In this document: piece by piece, positions 13,806-27,179 of the stretch
Numbering within the stretch: the stretch's first letter is position 1
Layout of the letters: each line of letters begins with the position of its first letter
Translations under genes and position numbers: made by a program
The notes under the pieces: generated by a model
The model's input: only the letters and a program-made list of their open reading frames with translations
Databases searched by the model: none
What the model was told of the DNA's origin: nothing
DNA from: Hirundichthys speculiger
Lineage: Eukaryota; Chordata; Actinopteri; Beloniformes; Exocoetidae
Length of the DNA: 64,000 nucleotides
Direction of reading: 5' to 3'
Assembly (NCBI GenBank): GCA_018398805.1
Contig: JAGFBZ010000011.1
Span: forward strand, 1,896,501 to 1,960,500

Positions 13806-14011
13806 CCAGACCGCTGCTGATGGAGGGAGACGAGGAGTGAGACTACAGAGAGGACGGAGCGGAGCAGCAGCAGCAGCAGCAGCAGCAGGAGGAGGAGGAG
13901 GGAGGAGGAGGGGAGGAGGAGGGGAGGAGGAGCAGCTCTGCTTCTGACTGGCGGAGACAAAGAGGCAAGCGAGGTGTCCGAGCGGTCCTAGCGCCGGGTC
14001 AACCTGATTGG
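13786..14011 (-). promoter_or_regulatory. CpG-rich promoter and 5' leader of the drebrin-family gene
   Basis: The sequence just upstream of the ATG is G+C-rich with many CpGs, unlike the AT-rich surroundings; the CpG-rich zone continues into the intron to about 13,130. The leader contains a (CTG)n then (CCT)n tract on the transcribed strand, read on plus as CAG/AGG at about 13,864-13,925. A CCAAT box lies on the minus strand at 14,011-14,007. No TATA box was seen. The transcription start is not determined. Confidence 0.6.
13861..13925. repeat. (CAG)n / (AGG)n trinucleotide tract
   Basis: A run of CAG units passes into AGGAGG/GGGAGG units in the 5' leader of the drebrin-family gene; it is CTG/CCT on the transcribed strand. 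It produces a false 232-codon ORF with a poly-leucine stretch on the minus strand. Confidence 0.9.
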
Positions 14012-14084
14012 TCCTAAAGCCTCTGGGTCAGTTATTGTTATACAATCAAAATAAAGCAGCACAAAGGAGTATTTGACATATTAA

Positions 14085-14336
14085 AACACCCGTTTTAATT
14101 ACATTTAAAAGAATATTTGGTTACTTCTAAGAAATATCGTCTGTGTCTTATAGTCTCCCATTCATCAGCAAAAACCACCCAAACTAACTTTGGACTTCCA
14201 TCCCATTTGTCTCTTGCAACAACTTTTTTTTTTTTAATCACGTTACATAATTAAGTCAGTCATCAACAACATGAAACTAACTGACAGAGCTACATCATGG
14301 TTAGAGTTCGACTTTAAAGACTCAAGAAAGTAACAA

Positions 14337-14345
<9 letters not shown>
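14085..14345 (+). repeat. Copy of an unnamed dispersed repeat
   Basis: Contains the words AAAACCACC, ACTTTGGACT, CCATTTGTCTCTTG, ACGTTACATAA, CATCAACAACATGAAACTA and GACAGAGCTACA, which recur in the same order at 14,690-15,060, 27,180-27,540 and 29,080-29,190. Not assigned to a known class. Confidence 0.5.

Positions 14346-14386
<41 letters not shown>
14336..14386. repeat. (ATAG)n microsatellite with LINE tail
   Basis: About 12 units of ATAG are followed by TGTACTTTATTAATCCC. On the minus strand this reads GGGATTAATAAAGTACA then (CTAT)n, the usual 3' end of fish L2-type LINE copies. Confidence 0.85.
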
Positions 14387-14454
14387 GTACTTTATTAATC
14401 CCAAACTGAGAAATTGCAGTGTAGCAGCAGCAAGACATGAAAAAAAACATACAA

Positions 14455-14458
<4 letters not shown>

Positions 14459-14550
<92 letters not shown>

Positions 14551-14575
14551 TATATATATATATCTATATAGAACC
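14459..14575. repeat. (TA)n microsatellite
   Basis: About 45 TA units with GATA and CTATA interruptions at the right end. It produces a false Tyr-Ile ORF on the minus strand. Confidence 0.95.
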
Positions 14576-14599
14576 AGAAAGTAAAAGAAGACAAAATAA

Positions 14600-15060
14600 G
14601 ACAGTGACCAAACAGAAGTAGATCCTGGATGAACCTGCATGACTACAGGGCAACCCACCGAGCTAAAAATTGCAAAAAAATCCCTTTGTGTTGCTCTAAA
14701 ATATCAATTTATTGACTTATTTATTTATTTTGAAGCTTCATTATCCAGCTCACAAAGTCGCCCATTCGTCTTTTCAGCAAAAAAAAACCACCCAAGGAGA
14801 CTTTGGACTCCCACCACAGTCAAATCTTGTTGCATCTATGTCACTTTACAACATCATGTTACACACAAGCAACAATCACAGAAGCTCTCAGAGCTACAAA
14901 AGACTTAAGAAATAAGAGAAAGTGAGAGAGTGACTGAGCAAGAGACTGAACATGCATAAATCTTAAAAGAGTAAACTGGAACGCTCCACTCATGTAGGGA
15001 GACCCAATCAGCTAAAAATGACAGAAGTCTCTTTATGCTGCTTCAAGTGAATAAAATAAG
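14600..15060 (+). repeat. Two parts of the same unnamed dispersed repeat
   Basis: Contains a 3'-like part (ACTACAGGGCAACCCACCGA, GAGCTAAAAATTGCAAAAA, TTTGTGTTGCT) and a 5'-like part (AAAACCACCCAAGGAGACT, TTTGGACTCCC, CATCATGTTACA, AGAGCTACAAAAGAC), then again GGGAGACCCAATCAGCTAAA and CTTTATGCTGCTT. It looks like one copy followed by a second one head to tail. Confidence 0.5.
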
Positions 15061-15951
15061 ACAGAAGTGTCATAAATAGTCAAATAAGCTGCGTGTTTAC
15101 TTTGCTGTTATGATCAGCAGCCTTGATGGAAATCTGACCTCGTTGGGGCGATCCAGTTAAATCTTCAGATACGGAATCTGGAAATTCCGACTTCCAAGCA
15201 CTATTGGAACACACTAGTCGTCACACAGGAACAACAACGATCAGTGACGGCTATAAGATGACTCTAGCTCACAGGGTCACAGTGGGTTTTCATGCCAGTG
15301 CATACTGGTTTTACAAATGAGAAAACGAGCGTGACCAAACAAAAAACTGCCTGTAAATGTCAACACAACAACGAAAAACAGGAAACCGGCACATCTCAGG
15401 AATGTTTTACATTGTACCTCAAAAACTGGGGGGTTTAAATAGCCAAGATGCTCTTCAAATCAGCTGTGATTTACCGACCGCTGAGATTAAAAGCAAAACG
15501 TCTGCACAGAGAAACGACAGCAACATGAGAAAACGGCTCAGATACAGGCTTGCTGGTGAATGTGGAGCAGTTATTTCAAGGAAATTCCAGAAACAGGAAA
15601 TTCCTGTTTTCTTCCCTAATTTGCCACTCTCAAAGTGAAACGTGAAATCACCACTAAACAATTTGTGTGACTGTATTTCTGCAAATTGTAAAACACGGCG
15701 CAGCTGTTTTGTGACAGTTTTTGAAACAGTTACTGTATAATAGTGACTTTTGAGCTTTCTTCCACAAAAGAAGCAAGTTTCATGACTTCTCACATTAAGA
15801 TCCTGTGAGACTTTAAATGCACTTAATGTTGTATCCATCTTACATGATTAAAAAGAGAAATTTAATTCCAAGAAAACCAACGGATTTCCTCCCTCATAAT
15901 AACATACAGAACATTGTTCCATCCTGTTTTATATGTTTGTTGTTAGGTGAT

Positions 15952-16016
15952 TAGGTGGTAGGAGGATCGCCTGCTGATAAGGAATCTGGTCTCATGGTCA
16001 AACGTGAAACCGGCGT
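15952..16016 (+). repeat. Possible decayed tRNA-derived SINE head
   Basis: GATTAGGTGGTAGGAGGATCG and CGCCTGCTGATAAGG resemble the 5' half of a tRNA-type SINE. No convincing B box (GGTTCGAANCC) follows. Confidence 0.2.
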
Positions 16017-16759
16017 GAAGCAAAAGTCATTTCATTTGTCCTCATGGACACAAGTTATGGATTTCTTTTGTCGTGACACTCAACACAGCTTTCAGGTTTG
16101 CTGATGTCTGCACCTCATTTTTCCTAACCCTAACAAACTCAGTTTTAATTCTTAAAGCTAAAGCAAACAGTGAATGAAAACGAGAGCAAAGTTCCAAATG
16201 AATTTTAAAATAAATCACTGAGTGAAACTGAAAAATAAACTGTCAGAAGTTCTGTTTTTTGACTTTCACATTTTCAGTCGCTCATAAATGTTTCTGGATG
16301 CATTTAGGAACCAAAAGCTGCTTGGTTAGGATTAGGAAAAGATCACGGTTGGATTTAAGACACATTATTTCAGAAATGTGGTGAAATAAACCTGATGCAC
16401 TGAAGAACTGATGTCGCAAACAGCCTTTTGCATTAAAGCTGTGATGTCCTGACAAAATGCTGCCAAAATGTCAGAAACCCCTGAGCTACTCTTATTTTAA
16501 TTTAAATCCTCATTAGACTCCACATAGTCTCTTTGCTTTCATTAAAAAAAAAAAAAAAAAAAAACACTTTTATTTAATGACATGCACCAGTTGGCCGTTT
16601 AAAGGATTAAATAAAAAATAATTAAAATGAATCACATCAAAGGATTCCCCTCCATTTCAAGATGAAAAGTTTCTGTCTCCATAAAAACGAACAACTAATC
16701 TTTCATTTTCTGATGAGGCTCTTGTCGGATTAAAACGCGCTGATGTCCAAAGTCTTATT

Positions 16760-17040
16760 TATCTGCTCGCTGTGATCTCTTCCCGCTCCGTCCTGACAGG
16801 CCCATTTGTCCCGGGAAGAGCCGCCAGTTCGGCTCTGCAGGACTGGGTCCCATTTAGAGGAAGACATTTGCACTCAGGAGAGTCCATCTCATCCTGCGCA
16901 GCTGCTTCGCTCCGGACCGGAAACAGAGAAGAGAGGCGCTTGTTTGGATCAGTTTGGATCAGTACGGGGAACCGTGACGTCACACACCAACCAGAACTTT
17001 CACGGAGACAGAGACGCACTCACTCACGATTTATTTGACT
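16760..17040. promoter_or_regulatory. Possible regulatory island with a CRE palindrome
   Basis: This G+C-richer patch has a perfect TGACGTCA (16,975-16,982), a direct repeat of TTTGGATCAG and several CpGs, in otherwise AT-rich intergenic DNA about 3 kb upstream of the drebrin-family promoter. Overlapping ORFs on both strands are not convincing as genes. Confidence 0.3.
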
Positions 17041-17153
17041 GACAAAGAGCCACACATGCAGTCAGTGGAAAAAAACAAAGAAAGGGGGAAAAAAATCAAC
17101 AACAAAGAGGAGAATTAATTACTATTAATCCACAAGAGGAGTGGACTGGGTGT

Positions 17154-17156
<3 letters not shown>

Positions 17157-17184
<28 letters not shown>
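17157..17184. repeat. Poly-T tract
   Basis: An uninterrupted T run of about 28 nt. No tail of a recognisable retroelement was seen beside it. Confidence 0.9.
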
Positions 17185-17187
<3 letters not shown>

Positions 17188-17617
17188 GCGATGTGGTGGC
17201 TGCTGGGTATTTAGAGAGCATGAATGGAGCACACAGGATGTGTGGGGAGATCTTGAACAATGCCATTTGCATGTCATTTTGCTATCTTTAATCACGCGGG
17301 CAGGTCCATTAAAGCTCCTGTGAATCAGGTGTGTGTTCCCTGATCTTCCCATCTGTGACCCCGTTTCCATTAACGCAAACACACTGGGATCATCTCTGAA
17401 TGTGTCTTTTATCTCTTTTCTTGAACACCTTTGTGGCTGCAACCCTGTCCGGATGGACTGTTGCAGTGGAGAGGCATTTACATTGTAGCTGATCATTTAT
17501 ATAACTAAGAATCTTGTTTTTGGTGCAGTCTGACAGGTTCGGTTATCAGATACATTTTGAAAAGGAAGATTTCCTGCTTTGGTCACCATCATTAGGTGTT
17601 TCCACAGTGGCTTAACT

Positions 17618-18092
17618 CAGTGGTTCTCAAACCTTTAATGCTGCGTACCACCTGAGAAACTGTTCCCTGAGTACCACCATGATGAGCAGTTTTAAAATAT
17701 AGCCATATATGTTTTCTCAATTAGCTTTAAACACAGAGGGATGTGTGTTTCTTATTGTGGTTATTTATTACCTGAATTGTTACTTTACTGAATCAGACAT
17801 TTACAACTCTGTCCAACAATTCTCACATACTCATACTCTCATACAGAGCAAAATAAACACACTCAAAAGTTGTTACATCTGCACTGCAATTGAATATGCA
17901 AGAAATATATTTTATAAGACAATTTTAATTATCTCAAGCTACACATTTTGTTTGTAACGTATTTATGATGCATTGTATGTAAGTGAAAATGTGGAAAAAA
18001 TGTGGAAAGTCATGACGTCCCCCCGCGTACCACCAGAGAGCATGCTCACGTACCACTGGTGGTACACGTACCACAGTTTGCGCACACCACTG
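17618..18092. mobile_element. hAT MITE with perfect 8-bp target duplication
   Basis: The element starts CAGTGGTTCTCAAACC and ends with GTTTGCGCACACCACTG. GCTTAACT is repeated exactly on both sides (17,610-17,617 and 18,093-18,100), the 8-bp duplication typical of hAT. The interior has CGTACCACC words near both ends and no coding region. Confidence 0.85.
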
Positions 18093-21000
18093 GCTTAACT
18101 AAATGAATGGAGGAAAAAAGTGTCTTAATTACAGTTCGCACTTTGTATTTGTTTTTGTTGTTTTTTTATGCACAAGTGAATATTTTGACTCAATAATTCA
18201 CAAGTCTAGTGAAAATGTATTTAACTTTTTTTCATACCTCACCAGACTAGGAAACATTTTCAGCCCCACTAGTTAAATAGCAATGTCAAGTTTTCAAGGT
18301 TTGGCCCAGAAGCCCACTCGTGTGTTAAACAAGTGACTAGTTGGGAGTTTGACGCTACTGGCACTAAATCTGGCTTCACTTCTGCTCAAAGCTGCTGCAC
18401 AAAACTCTTGCTTGTTGCCAAAACATTGCTACTAGTACAATATTTTGTTCATCTAGTACGACAAAACGCCAAAGTAGTCCCGACAAGTGTAGACAGAGAG
18501 AAAACTAGCTGAGAAATATGAGGTCTGATGTCAAAGTTGTGGAATAAATACTGAAAGGATTTGCTGCAGCTTTTAGGTAAAACAGAGGTGATGCTTTTCT
18601 CCAGATTTAAACCACTGTTGTGCTATAAAATCTCTGATTTGTTATTACACATACAAAGGCAGGAGAAAAAAAAGTCAGGTGCTTTCATCCACAGAGAGTT
18701 TTCAAGTCATAATTTGTACCTGCTGTCCTGCAGGTACCAGTTCTGAGACATGGCTGCCATGTTGTTTTGGACCACAGGAGCCTTCTCGCTGTTCTCGCAC
18801 ATGAACTGTGGAACTTTTCTAGTTCATAGAGCTCTGTTTATCTATGATGTAAGTGTATGAGATCGGCTGAACACGTCACCTTCCACACAAGAGATGTTGT
18901 TGACGTTAAACAACGCTTCTTAAAACTGGAGTTATCTTCTGTTTGGAGGGCTGGCGGTTCAGTCTCTGTCCTTGCAGCCTGCACGTTGAACCGTCCTTGA
19001 ATATATGTGTTAACGTGTGAATGTCTCCGAGTGTTCAACAAGACAAGAAAAGACAATATGAACGCAGTTCATTTATCATTTATGGTGGTTTGGACTCCAG
19101 CTGCAGGCTGGCTTTTCCAAACCTGTAATCCGGATAAAACCAAAGCACCAACCTTTAAAAGTAGTGTCTTACTTTGGGGAGTTCCTGACTGAACCCCTTG
19201 TAACTCCAAAAGTCACTGACACATTTATGATTACAACACACATTTTCCTGTTGGTTTGTCAGCTTCGTTACAAAGGTTACTGATAAAGGATAAAGGGGAC
19301 AGAGTAAACTTATTACCAGCTCTGGGCTTTTAATTTTAATAAGTCATAATAGAGACTTAGTAGATGATTTATAACAGTGATTATTATATGTTCTTATTGT
19401 AATATCAGTGGAAAAGCCTGCTGTTAGACATGAGCTTCACTCATACATGTGCATCCTAAAGCGAGCTGTTTCAGTGGTCTTAAAGGTTGGTGAGTTAAAT
19501 ATCTGCAGCTCTGTTGGTGCTCAGGTTTCCCTTTATGTACAAATATGGGCAAGAACTTCAAGGTAGGAGTGGTAAATCAGTTCAAAAAAAAAGTACATAG
19601 CTCATTTTGCATGCGAAAAAATAAGAGCGTGGACAAAAACAATGAAACAACGGAGGAGGGAATGCTGCACAGGATGACGAGTAGAGGGAGCTTCAGCAGC
19701 TTCAGCAGCTTCAGCTCGCAGTATAATTGCTGTCTGTGCCAATTAAAGAGCTCAGCAGCATCAACACCCCTCCTCTATTATCCTCTGGCCCCGGCCGAGG
19801 GAAGGCATGTGGGCTCAGCGCCAGCTGAGGGACAAAACACTGAGGCAGGCCCAGGGTAAGACAGGTTACCAGGGCAACCGTCCACCGCTGCCAGGAGGGG
19901 GAAACCTCCCAAATGTCAACTTTTCCGGGAAATGAGGAGAAAAGGACCTCATTTTCAGTCCATTGCTTATAAGGTGCACAAAAAAACCTGACAGAAAAAA
20001 GGGTTTCGAGTGGAATTCCTGGACCATTAGGTAGTTTCTCTTTTATTCCACAAATTAATTCAAATTTGGCATCATTAGCCTTCATTCAAAGTCTGATTTT
20101 TGTATGTCCATTATGTTTTATTTTATTTTTTTGGTGATTTAGATCCTCACAGTTATCAAATGTCCTCAGATGTCCTCAGAAACGTGTGTGTTACAGCAGC
20201 AGAGGCTGGTCAGCTGTTCAACGCAGAGCAACTCTGAGTCTTTACACTATCGTGTCAGAAGACGGTTCTCTCTGTCAGGAGGCTCAAATTATTGATCTAC
20301 TTCAAGCAAACAAAAGAACTTGCTGAAACTATGAAAATAGGTTGAGTTAAACTTCATCTCAAATCGAAAGGGAGTAGATAAGTCTGCTATCAGTCAGCAT
20401 TTTCCATGCTGTTATCTGACCCTTTCTAAAGTTATTCCTGTGGTGTGTTGGACATATGGTGCATTTGATCCAGTTTCTTTTTTTGTGTCTACTTGGAAAA
20501 CAAAGTGTTTCTCGTTCCTCTTGCTCCTCCTTGATTTCTTTTATAAATTCACTCTGCTCCTCCTCAGCAGAGGGGCATTGATTGATTTATTGATCAGCTC
20601 TACACTGGGATGCCTCTGAAGGAGGCAGACAGGTAGACAGATGGAGGACAAAACAAAAGCTCTGTTTCCCATCTGGAGTCTTTGTCTGAGGGCCAGTGTG
20701 TCTCTCCTTTTGTCTTTTGTCTCTTTTTTTTCCAAGTACCCTGTATGTGACATCATGTCCAGTTTTTTTTTCCTTCATCTGACTGTCTGCCTGAAGTCCC
20801 GGCTCTTTAACAGACTTTCTTCCCTAAATTCTTTAAATTTCAAATCTGCAACATAATAACATAATTTTTAAATTGTGCAGAAATGAACTGGAACATGATT
20901 TTAAGAGGCTATAGTCTTCAAATCCAAGGCTCCTGTGTATCTGCAGGAAACATGCACTGTGCTATAAATAAATTAAAAGTACCCCCCCCCCCCCACCTAC

Positions 21001-21119
21001 TGGGAACATCTGGCAGTGGAACCGGTCAGGAGGAACTCTCACCTTTAGCAGAGATTTAACTGGTTTTAGGACTTTGTTGTTATCATTTTATGAAAAAATA
21101 TTTGTTTTTGGCTGCAAAA

Positions 21120-21120
<1 letters not shown>

Positions 21121-21175
<55 letters not shown>

Positions 21176-21195
21176 TCTTTTTTTTTTTTTTTTTT
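21121..21195. repeat. A-rich / (TA)n / T-rich tract
   Basis: An A run, about 20 TA units and a T run follow each other, making a near-palindromic AT tract. Confidence 0.9.
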
Positions 21196-22235
21196 AAAGG
21201 AAGGAGAAACTGCTCCCTGCCGGGGGAGACTGCTGCAGTTGTCCACTTGCTTTGATCTGGATTTTAATCAGGCTCGATCTTACTCTTGCTGAGATCGACT
21301 TCCTCACTCTTCAGATAAAAAAAACCAACAAAGTCTCACAGATAAAATACACCACATGGCAGAAAAGATATTTACTGGAGGAAAACAATCAGCTGAAGTT
21401 GTTTCTAAGCGCCACTTAGAGAAATTCTTCCATTTTGAAAAAGCAGCGCAATCAACTGAAGATTGTCATAAGTGTAACTTTGCATAATGTCACCTTCTCC
21501 ACCGAAAAGAAAAGAACAAAAAAACAAAATGCTTTGTCATTTTATGTGTGTATATAGTGTAACACACACACATCTGCATGTTAAAACTATTTTCTGACTT
21601 ACTGGATTACAAGAAACAAAATGTGGTGCAAACATTAAAAAAATGAAATCATGCGGGTTGTCATGAGAAAAAGTTTTCCTTTAGTTTAGTTTTTAGTTTT
21701 GCAGTGAATTCAGTTGTTTCAGACCAGCTAAGTGAGATCAGAGCAACAAAGCTGCTGCTGCTGCTGCAGGGAGGAAGATGTGGCGGCTCATCAAGTTAGC
21801 AGCCGAATCATGTCCAACAGCTTTTCTGACCAACAAGAAACTTGGCCATACAGCAGTTCGAGCATCGATGAGGTCAAAAAGGTTCAAGACATCTAAATAT
21901 TAATTATTGATCATTTAAAGTTCTGCAATCTCCATAAGCGACAGTACTGGTTGATTATAAATGTTAAATGCTTTTTGTGAATACTATAATTATAACAGGT
22001 CATCATCTGCATAAAGGCTGATTTCATGACGTGCACTGGTGGCTGGTATTTCATTTTCTGAACTAAATTCAGTTGATTTGAGGTGAATAATACTTTATTA
22101 ATCTCTAAAAGGAAAATAATATTGTTGCACTGTGAAATACACAAGTATTAAAAAATGTATATAGATGTTAAAAAAAAGCTTGAAATGTCCAGATAGCTTC
22201 TTGAATGCACTGATGTGTTGCGTTATTGTGTATAT

Positions 22236-22330
22236 ATTTCCATCCATCATATACTTGCTTATTCCTGTTTAGTGTCACGGGGTCTGCTGGAGCCTGTCTC
22301 ATCTCTATTCAGCCAAAAGACAGGCTGGTA
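22236..22330. repeat. Fish LINE-tail type repeat
   Basis: Reads CCATCCATCATATACTTGC, then TTTAGTGTCACGGGGTCTGC, then TGGAGCCTGTCTCATC. This is the common fish repeat with CCATCCAT, a GTCACGGGG core and TGGAGCC. It is roughly the reverse complement of the copy at 4,796-4,895. Confidence 0.55.
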
Positions 22331-23640
22331 TGTATTAGTTTAGCTGATTGGATGCTATCATATCATATTACATTATATCCTCTGTGGCAGCAGATGATAT
22401 GTGTAAATATCATAATAAATTTATAATACTGCACTAAGGAGAAAGTTCCAAGATTAGACGGTACTTTCTCCAGACACAAAGGATATTTCTGGAGGAGCTT
22501 ATCAGTACTAGCGTTACACCATTTATTATTGAAACACTGTAGAAAAATGTTGGGAGGCAAAGAAGAGTCCCTTTAAATAAACTGTTACTGATCAGCTTCA
22601 CATAAAAATTATGTCTCAAAATTGAGATGAAACTCATCTCATTCACATGTGAAAGGATCAGATTTTATGGGACCAAAAAAAAAAAAAAGAAAGAAAGAAA
22701 GAAAGAAATGTGAAAACAAAGGCCAGCTTTCAACACAGCAACACTGGTAGCAACACTCCTGCAGCAGACTGAGGAATGTGTTCATTTCCTCTTTGGTGTG
22801 AATGTTTACTCTTTGTGTTTTTGAAACAGAATCCAATTATGGAGCCCAGGAGTCCTGCAGGACAGGAATGTGTGTGTTTGTGTGTCAGTCTTGGGGGGGG
22901 GGGGTTGTCACTTGAACCAGCTCACAGTCCCATCACACTAACAGAAAGCAAAACTTCATCATTTGTATGAGTGCATTTAAGGTGACGGTAAAGAGTTGAT
23001 TTTGAGAAACAATTTACTAAACAGACTGCATTTAAATCGGAGGAATTAGGATTCGTGAGGAATAATGAATGATTAAAAGACAACTTCCGTTTTCATCTGC
23101 TTACTAATTGAGGAGAAAAGATGGCAGAGCCAAACAAGTGAGCAATGTATGATTGTAGACTTTCATAACAAACTCTTATTTCTCTGCTGCCATCTAGCGT
23201 TCAGTTTGAAGAATCACAAGAACAAAAAAAAAAGCTTTTATCAAGATCTTTTTTGTGTGTAGTTCTTTTTTAATATACAAGAATGTCGTGTTCCTAATAT
23301 CAACCAGTAGTCTGAAATAAGAAACACAGTGGTGCTTGTTTTTCTTTTCATTCCAAGATGAGTGTTGATATCAGCATCTCTTTTAAACTATATTTTCACA
23401 AATGCACCTACTTATACTCATTCTTGATTATTTTTTCCATCACAGTGAAAAATGACAAAGTAATTAAAATATCATTACTTAGAATCCTGACAATAATCAG
23501 CACTTATTGTATTTGGCATTCGGTTTGGCTGATTGGCCAACAACTACGTCTTCTTGGACACCCCAAGTACGCGCCATACGTCCTCCTCTGATGATGATGA
23601 CGCCTCAGCAGCTTGTTGAAGGGCCCGTCCTTGAACCCCT

Positions 23641-24340
23641 CTAGTCTTCAGGAGCCTGGCTGTTGAAGCTCACCTTTACAGGGAACACTTGAACACACCA
23701 GTCACGTTGTCCTGCCTCTGCTGCAGGGTCTGTACGCTTCAGGATTGTTGCATTCACGAGCTTCCACACATGCAGCTTCCCAAGAAAACAATTACTGGTA
23801 TTCCCACATTGGGAGACAAAAGCTTTTATGAGGTAGACCATATCAGGCTCAGCCTGTGATAGTTTTCCCAGTTCCTTCTTCTTCGTTACATGCATCACAT
23901 CAATCAGCCATGACACTATGACCACTGACGGGTCATGTGAATGACCATTGTTAGGTGGGAAAAACCTGCATCCTGGCTTCCACATGAATGCTATTTTGGG
24001 ACCTGGCCTACCCAAGTCTTTGCTGGCCAATCACACCCCCAGCATGGTGACGTCGTTCCCCTTCAGCAGCGGGCTGGTCTTTTATGAAGTGCTCAAAAAA
24101 ACACATCAAAAAGTCTTGAGCTGTTTATTTGGTCTCCAAACTCCTCAGATAACCAGTCTGATGGGACCCGTTGAAACCAAACCCAACCCACAGGACCTAA
24201 AGGATCTAATGCTACTCCACTCCAGGACACCCTCAGATGTTCTTCGTCCAGACTCTGAGCAGTCAGAGATCGTATGGAAACAGAAGGCAGCTATTCTGAG
24301 AGCCCATAACATATTCTGGTCCCCCAACATCCGACAGTGA
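23641..24340. other. Unrecognised overlapping ORFs on both strands
   Basis: A 129-codon minus ORF (23,641-24,030) and a 130-codon plus ORF (23,948-24,340) overlap. Neither shows a domain, catalytic motif or splice pattern that I recognise. The area is less AT-rich than its neighbours and could be an old retroelement or pseudogene piece. No function is proposed. Confidence 0.25.
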
Positions 24341-27179
24341 CCTTGTTGATTCAGGACGAACCTGTGGAACTTCATCTATACGTCTCTCTAGTCTGAGCTG
24401 GGTGGCTGGAGTTCCACCTGGCTAGGGTTTGAACCACTCATCTTCTTCAAGGATGGCAGAAGTATTTTAAACCTTGTTCACAAAATTATTGTTTAGAAAG
24501 GTTACTTAGGAAACAAAGTCAAGATATTTTTCTTCTGACAATTACCTTTGCTGATTTACACAATAGTGATTGTAATCCATTTGTTTGAAGGGATACATTT
24601 AATCTGAATTTAAAAATTAACCTCTCATAATTTGACAACATTTTTTATTTCTCATTTCAACATCCAAAAATCTAAATTTTTTTTACCCCCCCCCCCCCCC
24701 ATTTTGCCAGCAGCCTTGTCTAAATGAAAATTAAAAAAAACACTCAGATTTTATTAACAGATTACTTTTATTATAAATATACAGTGTTAAAATGGAATGG
24801 TACCTGACACTTGGAGCAGTTTACCACTTAAACACACAAATAAAGGAGTTTGTGCTGCAGATTGATAGTAACCGACCTCCTGTGCATGTACGAACACAGA
24901 CCATCACTTCATGATGTGAATGGGAGGAGTTTTAGAAACTTGAGCATCCATTCTCCTCGGTACGACTGTAGCCATCAGTTCAGCTTTTTCAGATTTCAAA
25001 GAGAAGCAGGTGAAGAAGGCATTCAAATTTACAGTCGAGCTGCGGCTAAAAAGCAAAAAATAAAATAAAATAAAAATAATGTGTGAGAAAACTGATAAGA
25101 AGGAAGGGACAGAAAAATGTGACATTCATCAGTGTGTAACATCCAGGTCATAAAGGTGCCACATGCAGCGTTTTAACATCAGATGATGGAAACCTTTGGT
25201 TTCGTTTAAATGTCATTTGTAGCTGGTGTTTCTCCAAATTCAGACCTTTCTCACAAGCCCCGATGCCCCCCCCCCCTCCTGAGATTCTGTTCAAACAACT
25301 ACTTCATCTTTGTTATCAACACAGATGTAAATAATAGGTATAATTTTACTAGTATTTTTTTGGACTTGGCAAAAATAACTGTTTGCTTCCTGTTTATTGG
25401 TTAAAGATTGTTTATTGTTTATTCAGTTAAAGATATTTTCCAAAAGGCCGTACTCACACAGTAATGAGTTTGTTGGCGAGTATATCTGCTGGACTTGTTT
25501 CATCTCCGTGACACATACGTGCACACCTACGTAATGGATTACTCTTTTAACAGCTGCTGCAAGTTTGAAGAAATCCTTTGCTGATAAAGACTTTAAAGAC
25601 TAAAATTTAAAAAAACACAGCACAGCTGTTCAGGAACTAAAAAGATCCACCCAAAGATGAAGCATAATTTGGATTATAAATCTGCCGTCCATGTCCCCAT
25701 CCATGTTCATAATTCTTCTGAACAAGTTACTGTGGTCTTTCACAAATCAATAAATACAATTTGTATTTACGGCAGAAAAGCAATTATGAAAATAATCGTT
25801 AAATGGCAGTTTTGTTCTATGCAGGGCACTAAACAGATGTGTGATGACTCCAGCTTGTTCACTGAAGGGCTAATGAGCTACTAGGCCTCAAATTCATGCA
25901 CGCATCTGAGAAACTGGCTTCTAAACAGCTGCTCACCACGATGCATTCACACGTTTCCCTTTCCTGGCTTACGAGGCGACAAAACTAGTTTGTTTCCATC
26001 AGCCAGCACAATCTATACATGCTAAATTTTACTGCCCTTTTCTCCCTTTTACAAAACCGATTATAAAGATTTTTTAAATTGAATTAAAAAAACATTTTAT
26101 GCTGACATTTTGACTACCTTTATTTCCGAACATATAAATCCAGAAACATTCCAGGATGTTATTTTTATTTATTTTTTTAACAGTTAAATTTCTCCAACAG
26201 TTCAGGGATGTTAAGATGTGACATGTAGCACCTTTATTTTGATCATTAATAATCATGGATGTCCAACAGGCCACTCTGAGTCACTGTTGTCCATCCATAG
26301 GTCCAGTTTTCTCCAACAGGTGGAGCTGTGTCGCCCGGCTAACACATCAAAACTTCCCACAAGAAACAAACAGCCGGCAAGGCTGGAAAGTTCAACAGAA
26401 CACTGTGACAGGAGCTGCTGTTCAAGTTAATGTCTCAATTCACTTTCATTTGCTCACAAACATGAACTCCAACTTTAAGTATCAGGCACTTGTAAGTACT
26501 TTACACATATGAGCAGTGCCGTTGGAGACTGATGCCAGAGTAGTGTGCAAAACATTGGATATAAGAAATCTAACATGCATAACAAAATGTAAACATTTTT
26601 TCAAAAAAAATTATCAAGAAAATAAAAGAATACCAAAAGAAACCTATGAACTAAGCTTAAATAGCCAAACAAAGGAGAAAAAAAACAAAACACTAAATGT
26701 CATACTGGTTTAACATGCAGTTGAACACTAAATGACCTCCTCTCATCTTAATGACCCTCAGTGGCAAGTTTTCATAATAATACGTAACATGCAGGAAAAA
26801 TAAAACAACTAATGAAAATGATCCGATGATTAAAGAAAAGAATAATGGTCCAGTGGAGGTGTGGTGTGACTGGGAGACTCCCGGCGTGAGCGTCGAGGCC
26901 AAGGTGCACGTCAGGGGAACAAGTTTACACATTTGAAGGGAAACTTTTTTTCATGCTGACTGAACGTGAAGGTAAATTACAATAATCGCTTTCGACTTTT
27001 GGAATGTAACAAAACTTTACCGATTACCCCGTCAATCCAAGACACAAACATCAGTGAAAGCTCCTTCAGCTCTTTATACGGAACCAGAAAAATATCTTTG
27101 GAATACCGGTTTGTGTTCTTAGATGATGAAGCTGTCGGACTTCTGCTGCTGCTTCTCAATACAGCATCTTTAAAATATC

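Noticed and set aside
13262..13960. 232-codon minus ORF with a poly-leucine stretch
   Set aside because: It reads the CpG-rich leader and trinucleotide repeat out of frame with the drebrin-family exon and runs through its donor site.
14395..14658. Tyr-Ile repeat ORF on the minus strand
   Set aside because: Translation of the (TA)n microsatellite.
16759..17042. Overlapping ORFs on three frames
   Set aside because: Long frames are expected in a G+C-richer patch; no recognisable peptide. Kept only as a possible regulatory island.
24395..24440. tRNA-like A/B boxes
   Set aside because: GGGTTTGAACCA resembles a B box but spacing and the rest of a tRNA fold are missing.
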